DNA from: Paractinoplanes rishiriensis
Lineage (GTDB): Bacteria; Actinomycetota; Actinomycetes; Mycobacteriales; Micromonosporaceae
Direction of reading: 5' to 3'
Assembly: GCF_016862375.1 (NCBI RefSeq)
Contig: NZ_BOMV01000005.1
Span: 186,001 to 250,000 of the forward strand
Length of the DNA: 64,000 nucleotides
Below, piece by piece: positions 17,162 through 26,122 of this stretch. The position numbers and the translations under genes were made by a program. A model generated the notes under the pieces. The model was not told where the DNA came from. It was given only the letters and a program-made list of their open reading frames with translations, and searched no databases. How positions within the stretch are numbered: the first letter of the stretch is position 1; each line of letters begins with the position of its first letter.

Positions 17162-18183
17162 CCGAGTACGTCCAGGCCGCCACCCTGTGGTGGGACGGCA
17201 CCCTGCGCACCGGCGAGGCGCTGCGCCTGACCTCGGACGGCCTGGCCACCCCGGTGGCGCTGACCGACGTGCCCCCCGATGCCGGCCGCCGCGTCCTGCC
17301 CGGCACCCTGCTGCCCGGCCTGGTCGACGCCCACGTCCACTCCGGACTGGTTGACCTCGCCACCGTCCGGGCCGGCGGCATAGCCGCCGTGTGGGACCTG
17401 GGCAGCGTCCCCGAACGGGTAGCCGCCCTGGCAGCATCAGCCGCAGCGCCACCACTGCGGCCCGGTGGCGGCGCGCCCCTGCCGCGCATTCGATATGCCG
17501 GCCCGTTTCTGATCGCGCCCGGCGGTTATCCCAGCGACCGCGCGTGGGCCGCGCCCGGCAGCTGGCGCGAGATCACCACCGCCGACGAGGCCACCGAGGC
17601 CGTGAACGCCGCCCACGCCGCCGGCGCCACCCTGATCAAGGTGACCGCCCACGCCGCCGGCCCGCAGCTGCGGCTGTTCACCATGACCGCGATCGCGGAC
17701 GCCGCCCACGACCTGGGCCTGCCGGTGGTGGTGCACGCCGAGGGCGCCGGCACCGTGGCAACCGCCTACGAGGCCGGCGCCGACCTGCTGGCCCACACCC
17801 CCTGGACGGAACCCCTGGACCGCGGCCTGATCCGCGCCTGCGCCGAACGGATGCGCTGGATCAGCACCCTGGACATCCACGGCTGGGGCGTGCCCACCAC
17901 CGACCTGCACACCGCGGTGGGAAACCTGCGCCGCTTCCTGGAATACGGCGGCGCAGTCCGCTACGGCACCGACCTGGGCAACGGCCCCCTGACAGCAGGA
18001 GTAAACCCCCGCGAGATCCGGGCCCTGCAGTCGGCCGGCCTGACCCCCAACGACATCCTCCAGGCAATGACCGGCGACGACATAACGTGGATCCCCGGCG
18101 GCCTGGACCTCGACCCCACCCGCTTCGCCGACACCTTGGCCACCGCCCGAGTCCTGGACAAGACAGTCCGCCCACGCACCTGA
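17158..18183 (+). CDS. Amidohydrolase-superfamily protein in the kynurenine operon, possible formylkynurenine hydrolase
   Basis: 341 aa from a GTG overlapping the kynU stop by 4 bp. Amidohydrolase metal-site residues are visible in order: His59-x-His61 (DAHVH), Lys161 (TLIKVTAH, candidate carboxylated lysine), His193 (VVVHAEG), His213 and Asp272 (GTDLG). The closest relatives by motif are imidazolonepropionase/prolidase-like cyclic amidohydrolases. No classical kynB or arylformamidase gene is in the operon, so it could hydrolyse N-formylkynurenine between KynA and KynU. That role is inference from position; hydrolysis of another amide or lactam is an alternative. Confidence 0.8.
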   Translation: MTEYVQAATLWWDGTLRTGEALRLTSDGLATPVALTDVPPDAGRRVLPGTLLPGLVDAHVHSGLVDLATVRAGGIAAVWDLGSVPERVAALAASAAAPPLRPGGGAPLPRIRYAGPFLIAPGGYPSDRAWAAPGSWREITTADEATEAVNAAHAAGATLIKVTAHAAGPQLRLFTMTAIADAAHDLGLPVVVHAEGAGTVATAYEAGADLLAHTPWTEPLDRGLIRACAERMRWISTLDIHGWGVPTTDLHTAVGNLRRFLEYGGAVRYGTDLGNGPLTAGVNPREIRALQSAGLTPNDILQAMTGDDITWIPGGLDLDPTRFADTLATARVLDKTVRPRT

Positions 18184-18264
18184 CCAGCCATCCACAAGAT
18201 CGGCTGCCGGGGCGGGCACGGGAGGGCGAGCGCGGACGCGGGTGCTGGGCGCGGACACGACACG

Positions 18265-20391
18265 CTACGAGACCTGGTCGGCCGGATCGGCTGACACCGG
18301 GCGGGGGACGCCGGCGGTCTCGTCCACCTCGTACATCCGGGCGCTGGCCAGGTCGAAATAGAAGCCGGCCAGGGTCAGGCGGCCGTCCTCCACCGCCTTG
18401 CGCACGGCGGGGTACGTCATCAGGTTGCGCAGCTGCTGGGCCACGTTGGCGGTGCAGCAACCCTGCTCGTCCGCGGAATCGGGGAAGTGGACGCCGGAGC
18501 GGCTCAGCCAGCGGCCCAGGTCGCCGACGGCGCCGCCGGACATCAGGGCCCGGACGGCGCCGCAGCCGGAGTGGCCGCACACCGTGATCGTGCGCACCGC
18601 CAGGACGTCGACCGCGAACTCGACGGCGGCGCCCACCGAGGAGTCGGGGCCGCCGGCCGGTGGGACGATGTTGCCGACGTTGCGGACGCAGAACAGGTCG
18701 CCGGGGCCGCTTGCGGTGATCAGGTTGGGCACCAGCCGGGAGTCGGCGCAGGTGATGAACAGCTGCTCGGGGCGCTGGCCGTCGCGGGCCAGGCCGGCCA
18801 GGTGCGGCTGCACCAGCGGGGCCACGTGCCGCTCGAACTCGCGGATGCCGGCCTCCATCGCGTTGCGCCGCTGACGGTCCAGGTCCTGCCACTGGGTCCA
18901 GGAGCCGAGCCGGCGCACGAGGCTCTTGCCGGCACCCAGGCGGCCCTGGGTGGCCCGGGAGAACCAGCCGTCGTGCGTCTCGCGGACGGTCACCTCGCCG
19001 CCGGCCTTGGTGTACGCCTCGCGCCAGTCTTCGATCACCTGGAAGGCGCCGTGGTCGAGGTAGTCCAGGTGCAGCTCCACCGTCACCCGCTCGCCCGGCG
19101 GCAGCGCGTTCAGCCGCCGGGACACCCGGCCGGAGCAGAGGAACGCCAGGGTTCCGCTGATCGTCACCTCGTGCTCGCCGTCGGCGTTCCGGGCGGTACG
19201 GACTTCGCAGCGCACCAGCCGGCTCAGCATCAGCAGCACCGCCGCGGCCAGCCCCAGCGCCACCCCGGTGAGCAGGTCGACCGCCACCACGCCGCCGGCC
19301 GTGACCAGGTAGGTGGGCAGTTCCCGGTGCCGGATGTAGGTGCGGATCTGGGCCAGGCTGATCAGCCGGAGGCCGACCACCACCAGCACGGCGGCCAGCG
19401 CGGACAGCGGGATGGCCTCCAGCAGGCCGGCGCAGAGCAGCACGAACACCGCGATCCAGACGCCGTGCAGGATGGCCGAGGCGCGGGTGCGGGCACCGGC
19501 CGCGACGTTGGCCGAGCTGCGCACGATGACGCCGGTGATCGGCAGGCCGCCGAGCAGGCCGGAGACCGTGTTGCCGGTGCCCTGGGCGATCAGTTCCCGG
19601 TTGAGCCGGGCCCGCGGGCCGTCGTGCATCCGGTCCACCGCGACCGCGGACAGCAGCGACTCGACGCTGGCCACCAGCGCGATGGTGACGACCGCCAGCG
19701 CGATCTGGTCGAGCGGCGCGTCCGGCCAGGCCGGCCGGATCAGCTCGTCGAGCGGCGCGCCGGGCAGCCCGACCCGGTCCACGTCGGCGTCGGTGACCAC
19801 GGCCACCAGGGTGGCGGCCAGTACGGCGACGAGCGCGGCCGGCACCTTGGCGACCTTCGGGTAACGCGGCCAGACCAGCAGCACGGTGATGGCGATCATG
19901 CCCAGCAGCAGCGACATGCTGTGCGGGCCGGCCAGCTGGCCGGGCAGGTCGCGCAGGTTGTGCCAGGCCTCGCTCTGCGGCGCGCCGCCGAGCAGCACGT
20001 GCACCTGGCTGAGCGCGATGACCAGGCCGATGCCGGCCAGCATGCCGTGCACCACGGCGGGCGAGAGGGCCAGCGCTGCCCGGCCCAGCCGGGACACGCC
20101 GAGCAGGATCTGTATCAGGCCGGCCACCGCCACGACGGCCGCGGTGCCGGCCAGGCCGAACTCGGCGATGGTGCCCGCCACGATCACGGTGAGGCCGGCG
20201 GCCGGGCCGCTGACCTGGAGCGGAGCCCCGCTGAGCGCGCCGGCCACGATGCCGCCGACGACCGCGGCTATCAGGCCGGACAGCAGCGGCGCGCCGGACG
20301 CCGCCGCGATGCCGAGGGAGAGCGGGATCGCGACGAGGAACACCACGATCGACGCCGGAAGGTCACGCCGTAGATGCCTTAAAACGGACAT
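18265..20391 (-). CDS. SulP transporter fused to beta-carbonic anhydrase
   Basis: 708 aa. Residues 1 to about 390 are a SulP/SLC26 anion transporter with 10 or more membrane helices, beginning DLPASIVVFLVAIPLSLGIA. A poorly conserved STAS-position segment occupies about 400-490. Residues about 515-700 are a beta-class carbonic anhydrase with Cys548, Asp550-x-Arg552, His607 and Cys610 (CADSR, CGHSGCG), all zinc-site residues present. Coupling bicarbonate import to CO2 hydration is the usual proposal for such fusions; sulfate remains possible. The ATG at 20391 has TAAGG-like bases only inside the coding region, so the start is less certain. The gene is monocistronic and convergent with the kynurenine operon. 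Confidence 0.92.
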   Translation of the reverse strand: MSVLRHLRRDLPASIVVFLVAIPLSLGIAAASGAPLLSGLIAAVVGGIVAGALSGAPLQVSGPAAGLTVIVAGTIAEFGLAGTAAVVAVAGLIQILLGVSRLGRAALALSPAVVHGMLAGIGLVIALSQVHVLLGGAPQSEAWHNLRDLPGQLAGPHSMSLLLGMIAITVLLVWPRYPKVAKVPAALVAVLAATLVAVVTDADVDRVGLPGAPLDELIRPAWPDAPLDQIALAVVTIALVASVESLLSAVAVDRMHDGPRARLNRELIAQGTGNTVSGLLGGLPITGVIVRSSANVAAGARTRASAILHGVWIAVFVLLCAGLLEAIPLSALAAVLVVVGLRLISLAQIRTYIRHRELPTYLVTAGGVVAVDLLTGVALGLAAAVLLMLSRLVRCEVRTARNADGEHEVTISGTLAFLCSGRVSRRLNALPPGERVTVELHLDYLDHGAFQVIEDWREAYTKAGGEVTVRETHDGWFSRATQGRLGAGKSLVRRLGSWTQWQDLDRQRRNAMEAGIREFERHVAPLVQPHLAGLARDGQRPEQLFITCADSRLVPNLITASGPGDLFCVRNVGNIVPPAGGPDSSVGAAVEFAVDVLAVRTITVCGHSGCGAVRALMSGGAVGDLGRWLSRSGVHFPDSADEQGCCTANVAQQLRNLMTYPAVRKAVEDGRLTLAGFYFDLASARMYEVDETAGVPRPVSADPADQVS

Positions 20392-20458
20392 ACCCGGAAA
20401 ACTACCGATAGGCGGTTAAGCGATCGTTACGCCCCGGAATTTCCAGGCGGCCGTGGGC

Positions 20459-21529
20459 TCAGGCTTTCCAGACGTCGCGGTTCGCCTCGTACATCTCCCG
20501 CAGGATGGCCGGGACGTCGTAGGTGAGCTTCCAGTCCGGGTAGTGCTGCTCGAAACGGGCCGTGCTGCTGATCCACCACTGGTGGTCGCCGACCCGGTTC
20601 TCCTCGACATACTCGGTGCGCGCCTCGAGGCCGGTGATCTCGGCGGCGATCTGGAACGCCTCGATGTGGCTGGCGTTCGAGTAGCGGCCGCCGCCCATGT
20701 TGTAGACCTCGGCGATCCGGGGCGCGCGGTAGAACGCCTCGAAGGCCGACACCAGGTCGTGCGAGTGGATGGCGTCGCGGACCATCTTGCCCTTGTAGCC
20801 GAAGATCCGGTAAACCCGCTGCTCCATCACACAGCGCATCACGTACGCGAGATAGCCGTGCAACTCGGCAGCCGAGTGACCCGGCCCGGTCAGCGTGCCG
20901 CCGCGGAAGACCCCGGTCGGCATGTCGAAGTACCGCCCGTACTCCTGCACCATCACGTCGGCGGCCACCTTGCTGGCCCCGAACACCGAGTGCAGGCACT
21001 GGTCGATCGACATGGTCTCGTCGATGCCGTCGTACCACTGATGGTCCTCGGGCAGTTCCCAGCGGGTCTCCTGCTCGACCAGTGGCAGCGAGTTGGGCAG
21101 GTCGCCGTAGACCTTGTTGGTCGAGGTGAAGATGAACGGCGCCTCGGGACAGTGCTGGCGGACCGCCTCGAGCATGTTGAGGGTACCCACCGCGTTCACG
21201 TCGAAGTCGGTGAACGGCTCGCGGGCCGCCCAGTCGTGCGACGGCTGCGCGGCGCAGTGGATCACCAGGCCCACGTTGCGGCCCAGCCCGGCGAACAGCT
21301 TGCGGAGGCCGTCCCGGTCGCGGATGTCGACGTCATGGTGGGTGTAGCGGTCGCCGACCTCGGTGATCAGGCGGTCCAGGTTCCACTTCGTCGACCCGTC
21401 GGCGCCGAAGAAGTAGCCGCGCATGTCGTTGTCGACACCCACCACGTCCATGCCGAGGCCGGCGAAGTGCCGGACCGACTCGGAGCCGATCAGGCCGGCC
21501 GAACCGGTCACCACGACCACACTGCTCAT
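20459..21529 (-). CDS. NAD-dependent nucleotide-sugar epimerase/dehydratase (CDP-paratose 2-epimerase-like)
   Basis: 356 aa from the ATG at 21529, with GGAGG 5 bp upstream. It has an extended-SDR NAD-binding loop TGSAGLIGS, then [13 protein letters not shown] with the catalytic Ser/Thr position. In the YxxxK position the sequence reads [11 protein letters not shown], so the usual Tyr is Phe183 while Lys187 is kept. The middle of the sequence ([23 protein letters not shown]) resembles CDP-tyvelose/paratose 2-epimerase relatives. A role in glycan or nucleotide-sugar metabolism is expected, with substrate unknown. It is divergent from the ligase trio, separated by 197 bp. Confidence 0.85.
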   Translation of the reverse strand: MSSVVVVTGSAGLIGSESVRHFAGLGMDVVGVDNDMRGYFFGADGSTKWNLDRLITEVGDRYTHHDVDIRDRDGLRKLFAGLGRNVGLVIHCAAQPSHDWAAREPFTDFDVNAVGTLNMLEAVRQHCPEAPFIFTSTNKVYGDLPNSLPLVEQETRWELPEDHQWYDGIDETMSIDQCLHSVFGASKVAADVMVQEYGRYFDMPTGVFRGGTLTGPGHSAAELHGYLAYVMRCVMEQRVYRIFGYKGKMVRDAIHSHDLVSAFEAFYRAPRIAEVYNMGGGRYSNASHIEAFQIAAEITGLEARTEYVEENRVGDHQWWISSTARFEQHYPDWKLTYDVPAILREMYEANRDVWKA

Positions 21530-21726
21530 CAAGTCCTCCGGGAAAGCGGGGTCGGAACGGGCCCGAGGTTACCCGGTGTATGCATATGGCCCGCCGCCTG
21601 GCCCGCCGTGTCGGGAACCTCATGCTTGGTCCGGCCACGAAATGGGCACGTCACAGGTTGGATACATCTGATGGCGAGGCTCCGGGACAGGGCAGGGCCA
21701 TCACTGCGAGGACATAGGCGGTCTGC

Positions 21727-24309
21727 ATGACGGAGTCTCTACCGGCCACCGCGGGCGAAACGGTCGCGGACCGGGAACTCACGCTCGGCGTCGAGGAGGA
21801 ACTGCACGTCGTCGACCTGGTCACCCGGGAACTCGTGCCGCGCGCCCCGGAGGTGCTGGCCCGGCTCGACCCGGCGGAGTTCTCGGCCGAGCTGCACCGT
21901 TCCGTGGTGGAGACGAACACCCCGGTCAGCGCCACGCTCGACGACCTGCGGGCCGGCATCGTGGCCCGGCGCCGGGAGGCGATCGGGGTGGCCGAGTCGC
22001 TCGGGCTCGGCCTGGTGGCGTCCGGCACGGTGCCGCTGGTCGACCTGGAGTCACTCCCCGTGACGCCCACCTCGCGCTACCGCCGGATGCTGGACGACTA
22101 CCAGCTGCTCGCCCGGGAACAGTTGATCTGCGGTGCGCAGGTGCACGTGGGCGTCCCCGACCGGGACGAGGCGGTGGCGGTCGCCCAGCGGGTCACCTCC
22201 GCGCTGCCGGTGCTGCTGGCGCTCTCCACCAGCTCGCCGTACTGGATGGGCGAGGATTCCGGGTACGCGAGCGTGCGCTCACTGGTCTGGCTTCGCTGGC
22301 CCACGGCCGGCGACCCGGGCCCGCTGGACTCGGCCCCCGAGTTCGACGAACTGGTCGACGACCTGATCGCGTCCGGCACCATCACCGACCGCAAGATGGT
22401 CTACTTCGACGTCCGGCCCTCGGCTCACGTGCCGACCGTCGAGCTGCGGGTCACCGACTCGTCGCCGGACGCCGACACCGTGGTGCTGCTGGCCGGCCTG
22501 TTCCGCGGCCTCGTGTTGCGGGCCCGTCAGGAATACCGCGCCGGGCTGCCGCTCACCGCCACCCGGCCGCCACTGCACCGGGCCGCGATGTGGCGGGCCG
22601 CCCGCTCCGGCCTGGAGGGCGACCTGCTCGACCTGCCGCACTCGCCACGTCCGGTGCCGGCCGCCGTGGCGGTCGAGCGGCTGGTCGGCGACCTGCGCCC
22701 GCAGCTCGAGGAGCTGGGCGACTGGGAGCAGGTGTTCGACCTGTCGGTGCGGGCGCTCAGCCGGGGCAGTTCGGCCGCCCGGCAGCGGCGCGCGATGGCC
22801 CGGCGCGGCCGGATCTCCGACGTGGTCGACCTGGTGCTGGCGGACACCCGGGGCGGCGCCACCGGCATCGGACCCGCGGGCGCGGGCGACACCGTTCCGG
22901 CGGGCCTTTTCCCGTACGCGGGACAGGGCGACGAGGCGTTCCCCGGCGGTGACGTCGTCACCGCGTACGCCGGAATTTTGAATGTCCTGACCGCTCTTGG
23001 CCCGGCCGGACTGCGCCGGCGCGAGGATGCCCGGGACGACGAGCAGCGCTCCCGGGGCATCACCTTCAGCGTGGCCGGCGAGGCAGCGACCCGGCTGTTC
23101 CCCTTCGACCTGGTGCCCCGGATCGTCGAGGCGCACGACTGGAACCGGCTGACCACCGGGCTGACCCAGCGGGTGCGCGCGCTCGACCGGTTCGTGCAGG
23201 ACGTCTACAACGGCCGCCAGGTGGTGCGCGACGGCATCATTCCGGAGTGGGTGATCAACGGCTCGCCCGAGCTGCGCCCGAGCGGCGCGCTGGTGGCCCA
23301 CGACGGGATCCGGGCCCAGGTCGCCGGCGTCGACCTGGTGCGCGACAAGGACGGCAACTGGCGCGTGCTCGAGGACAACCTGCGGGTGCCGTCCGGGATC
23401 GGGTACGCGGTGCAGAACCGCCGGCTCACCGCGAGCGTGCTGCCCGAGCTGCCGGTGCCGTCCGGGCTGCTCTCCGTGGAGCCGACCGCGCAGCTGCTCA
23501 AGCGGGCCCTGCTGGACGCGGCCCGCCCGGCGGCCGGCGACAACCCGCGGCTGGTCGTGCTCAGCCACGGGCCGGACGACTCGGCCTGGTTCGAGCACCG
23601 GATGCTGGCCGAGGAGATGGACGTGCCGGTGGTCCGCAGCACCGAACTCTTCGTGCACGAGGGCCGGGTGCACCGGATGCGGGACGGCAAGCGCTACCCG
23701 GTCGACGTCGTCTACCTGCGGATGGACGAGGACAGCCTGATGCACGCGCCGGGCGCCGACGGGATGCCGCTCGGGCCCAGCTTCGTCGCCGCGCTGCACG
23801 CGGACACCGTGGTGCTGGCGAACGCGCTGGGCAACGGGATCGGCGACGACAAGTCGGTGTACGCGTACGTGCCTCGGCTGATCGAGTATTACCTGGGCGA
23901 GAAACCCCTGCTGGAGGACGTGCCCACCTACCTGTGCGGCATCCCGGAGCAGCGGGCCGAGGTGCTCGGCCGGCTGGACGAGCTGGTCTGCAAGCCGGTG
24001 GACGGCTACGGCGGCGACCGGATCGTGATCGGGCCGCACGCGAGCGAGGCCGACCTCGCGGCGGTGCGCCGGCAGATCATGACGGCCCCGCACCGCTGGG
24101 TGGCGCAGGAGGTGGTCGACCTCTCCACCCACCCGGTCTTCGACGGTCACCAGCTGGCCGCCCGGCACGTCGACCTGCGCGCCTTCGTCTTCACCGGCAC
24201 CGAGTCGGTGGTGGCACCGGCCGCGCTCACCCGGGTGGCGCCGGCCGGCAGCATGATCGTCAACTCCTCGCGCGGCGGCGGGTCCAAGGACACCTGGCTG
24301 CTCTCGTAA
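21727..24309 (+). CDS. GCS2 carboxylate-amine ligase fused to circularly permuted type-2 ATP-grasp ligase
   Basis: 860 aa. Residues about 18-375 are a glutamate-cysteine-ligase-2 (YbdK) domain: LTLGVEEELHVVDL, SAELHRSVVETNTP, CGAQVHVGVPD and the PTVELRVTDSSPDAD motif. Residues about 390-860 are a DUF404/DUF407-type permuted ATP-grasp domain: QDVYNGRQVVRDGIIPEW, LEDNLRVPSGIGYAVQNR and KPVDGYGGDRIVIGP. Both halves make amide bonds from carboxylates and ATP, so the protein could join two acids or amines in sequence. It starts a three-gene operon, 25 bp before an amidotransferase gene. The ATG is supported by AGGCGG 5 bp upstream. The product is unknown. Confidence 0.9.
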   Translation: MTESLPATAGETVADRELTLGVEEELHVVDLVTRELVPRAPEVLARLDPAEFSAELHRSVVETNTPVSATLDDLRAGIVARRREAIGVAESLGLGLVASGTVPLVDLESLPVTPTSRYRRMLDDYQLLAREQLICGAQVHVGVPDRDEAVAVAQRVTSALPVLLALSTSSPYWMGEDSGYASVRSLVWLRWPTAGDPGPLDSAPEFDELVDDLIASGTITDRKMVYFDVRPSAHVPTVELRVTDSSPDADTVVLLAGLFRGLVLRARQEYRAGLPLTATRPPLHRAAMWRAARSGLEGDLLDLPHSPRPVPAAVAVERLVGDLRPQLEELGDWEQVFDLSVRALSRGSSAARQRRAMARRGRISDVVDLVLADTRGGATGIGPAGAGDTVPAGLFPYAGQGDEAFPGGDVVTAYAGILNVLTALGPAGLRRREDARDDEQRSRGITFSVAGEAATRLFPFDLVPRIVEAHDWNRLTTGLTQRVRALDRFVQDVYNGRQVVRDGIIPEWVINGSPELRPSGALVAHDGIRAQVAGVDLVRDKDGNWRVLEDNLRVPSGIGYAVQNRRLTASVLPELPVPSGLLSVEPTAQLLKRALLDAARPAAGDNPRLVVLSHGPDDSAWFEHRMLAEEMDVPVVRSTELFVHEGRVHRMRDGKRYPVDVVYLRMDEDSLMHAPGADGMPLGPSFVAALHADTVVLANALGNGIGDDKSVYAYVPRLIEYYLGEKPLLEDVPTYLCGIPEQRAEVLGRLDELVCKPVDGYGGDRIVIGPHASEADLAAVRRQIMTAPHRWVAQEVVDLSTHPVFDGHQLAARHVDLRAFVFTGTESVVAPAALTRVAPAGSMIVNSSRGGGSKDTWLLS

Positions 24310-24334
24310 CGGCTGAGTAGGAGGCTGGAATCAG

Positions 24335-26107
24335 ATGTGTGGAATCGCCGGTGAGCTGCGCTTCGACGGGCGTACCGCGGACGGGGACGCCGTCCGCCGG
24401 ATGCTGCCCTGCCTCCAGGCGCGCGGACCGGACGGCTCCGGTTTCGCCGCGCGCGGCCCGGTCGCGTTCGGGCACCGCCGTTTGAAGATCATCGACCTGT
24501 CCGAGGCGGGCGGGCAGCCGATGACCGACGAGGAGCTCGGGATCACCCTGGTCTTCAACGGCTGCATCTACAACTACCAGGAGCTGCGTTCTTCGTTAAG
24601 TGCGGACGGCTACCGGTTCTTCTCCACCTCGGACACCGAGGTGATCATCAAGGCGTACCACCGCTGGGGTGCCGACTGCGTGTCGCACTTCCTCGGGATG
24701 TTCGCGTTCGCGCTGGTCGAGCACGAGAGCGGCCGGGTGGTGCTGGCCCGGGACCGGCTCGGAATCAAGCCGATGTACCTGGCCGAGGCCCCGGGGCGGC
24801 TGCGGTTCGCGTCGACACTGCCGGCTCTGCTGGCGGCCGGCGAGGTGGACACGTCGATCGACAAGGTGGCGTTGCAGCACTACATGACGTTCCACTCGGT
24901 GGTGCCGGCGCCGCGGACGATCCTGACCGGGGTGCGCAAGCTGCCGCCGGCCACGGTCCGCACGATCGAACCGGACGGCAGGTCGCGCGAACACGTCTAC
25001 TGGGAGGCGTCGTTCACCCGGCACGCGGGGCTGTCCGAGGCGGACTGGCCGGAGGCGCTGCACGAGAAGCTGAAGCTGGCGGTCGAGCGGCGGATGGTCG
25101 CGGACGTGCCGGTCGGGGTGCTGCTGTCCGGCGGGATCGACTCCAGCTACATCGTGGCGCTGCTGGCCGAGCAGGGGCAGCGCGGGCTCACCACGTTCAG
25201 CATCGGGTTCGAGGCGGGCGGCGGCGAGAGCGGCGACGAGTTCTTCTACTCCGACATCGTGGCCCGCAAGTTCGAGACCGAGCACCACCAGATCCGGATC
25301 GGCGGCGACCGGTTCCTGCCCGCGGTGGACCGGACCGTGACGGCGATGAGCGAGCCGATGGTGAGCCACGACTGCATCGCGTTCAACCTGCTCAGCGAGG
25401 ACGTGTCAAAGCATGTGAAGGTCGTACAATCGGGGCAGGGAGCGGACGAGATCCTGGCCGGCTACAGCTGGTATCCACCGCTCGCCGGCGTGCCCCGGGA
25501 ACGCGCCGTCGACGCGTACGCGAAAGAATTTTTTGACCGGCCGCACGCCCGCCTCGCGCGGCAACTCGCTCCGGAGTGGCTGGTCGACACTGACGTCAGC
25601 CGGGAGTTCGTGGCGGCGAGCTTCGCCCGGGACGGTGCCACCACCGCGGTGGACGCGGCGCTGCGGCTCGACTCCCAGGTGATGCTCGTGGACGACCCGG
25701 TCAAGCGGGTCGACAACATGACCATGGCGTGGGGGTTGGAGGCTCGCGTACCGTTCCTCGATCACGAGCTGGTCGAGCTGGCCGCGGCCTGCCCGCCCGA
25801 GCTCAAGCTGGCGCACGGCGGCAAGGGGGTGCTCAAGGAGGCGGCCCGGGGCGTCGTGCCCGACGAGATCATCGACCGGCCCAAGGGTTACTTTCCGGTC
25901 CCCGGCATCCGGCATCTGGAGGGTCAAATTCTGGATCGGGTACGCGACGCGCTGCACGCGCCGGCTGCGCGGGAGCGCGGGCTTTTCCGGCCGGAGTACG
26001 TGGACTTCCTGCTGGCCGACCCGAACACGCCGCGCACCACGCTGGGCGCCAACCAGCTGTGGCAGCTGGCCCTGCTGGAAATGTGGTTACAGGACAAGGG
26101 TATCTAG
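24335..26107 (+). CDS. Asparagine-synthase-like amidotransferase (N-acetylglutaminylglutamine amidotransferase-like)
   Basis: 590 aa from the ATG at 24335, with a consensus AGGAGG 10 bp upstream. The class II glutamine amidotransferase domain begins MCGIAGELRF (Cys2 nucleophile), with RGPDGSG and the GIKPMYLAE region. The synthetase half has GVLLSGGIDSSYIVALL, the pyrophosphate loop for carboxylate adenylation, and GLEARVPFLDHELVE. Length and sequence most resemble the amidotransferase of the NAGGN osmolyte gene trio rather than AsnB. It would amidate the carboxylate of a peptide made by the upstream ligase fusion. Confidence 0.9.
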   Translation: MCGIAGELRFDGRTADGDAVRRMLPCLQARGPDGSGFAARGPVAFGHRRLKIIDLSEAGGQPMTDEELGITLVFNGCIYNYQELRSSLSADGYRFFSTSDTEVIIKAYHRWGADCVSHFLGMFAFALVEHESGRVVLARDRLGIKPMYLAEAPGRLRFASTLPALLAAGEVDTSIDKVALQHYMTFHSVVPAPRTILTGVRKLPPATVRTIEPDGRSREHVYWEASFTRHAGLSEADWPEALHEKLKLAVERRMVADVPVGVLLSGGIDSSYIVALLAEQGQRGLTTFSIGFEAGGGESGDEFFYSDIVARKFETEHHQIRIGGDRFLPAVDRTVTAMSEPMVSHDCIAFNLLSEDVSKHVKVVQSGQGADEILAGYSWYPPLAGVPRERAVDAYAKEFFDRPHARLARQLAPEWLVDTDVSREFVAASFARDGATTAVDAALRLDSQVMLVDDPVKRVDNMTMAWGLEARVPFLDHELVELAAACPPELKLAHGGKGVLKEAARGVVPDEIIDRPKGYFPVPGIRHLEGQILDRVRDALHAPAARERGLFRPEYVDFLLADPNTPRTTLGANQLWQLALLEMWLQDKGI

Positions 26108-26122
26108 ACGAAGGGTGCACAC

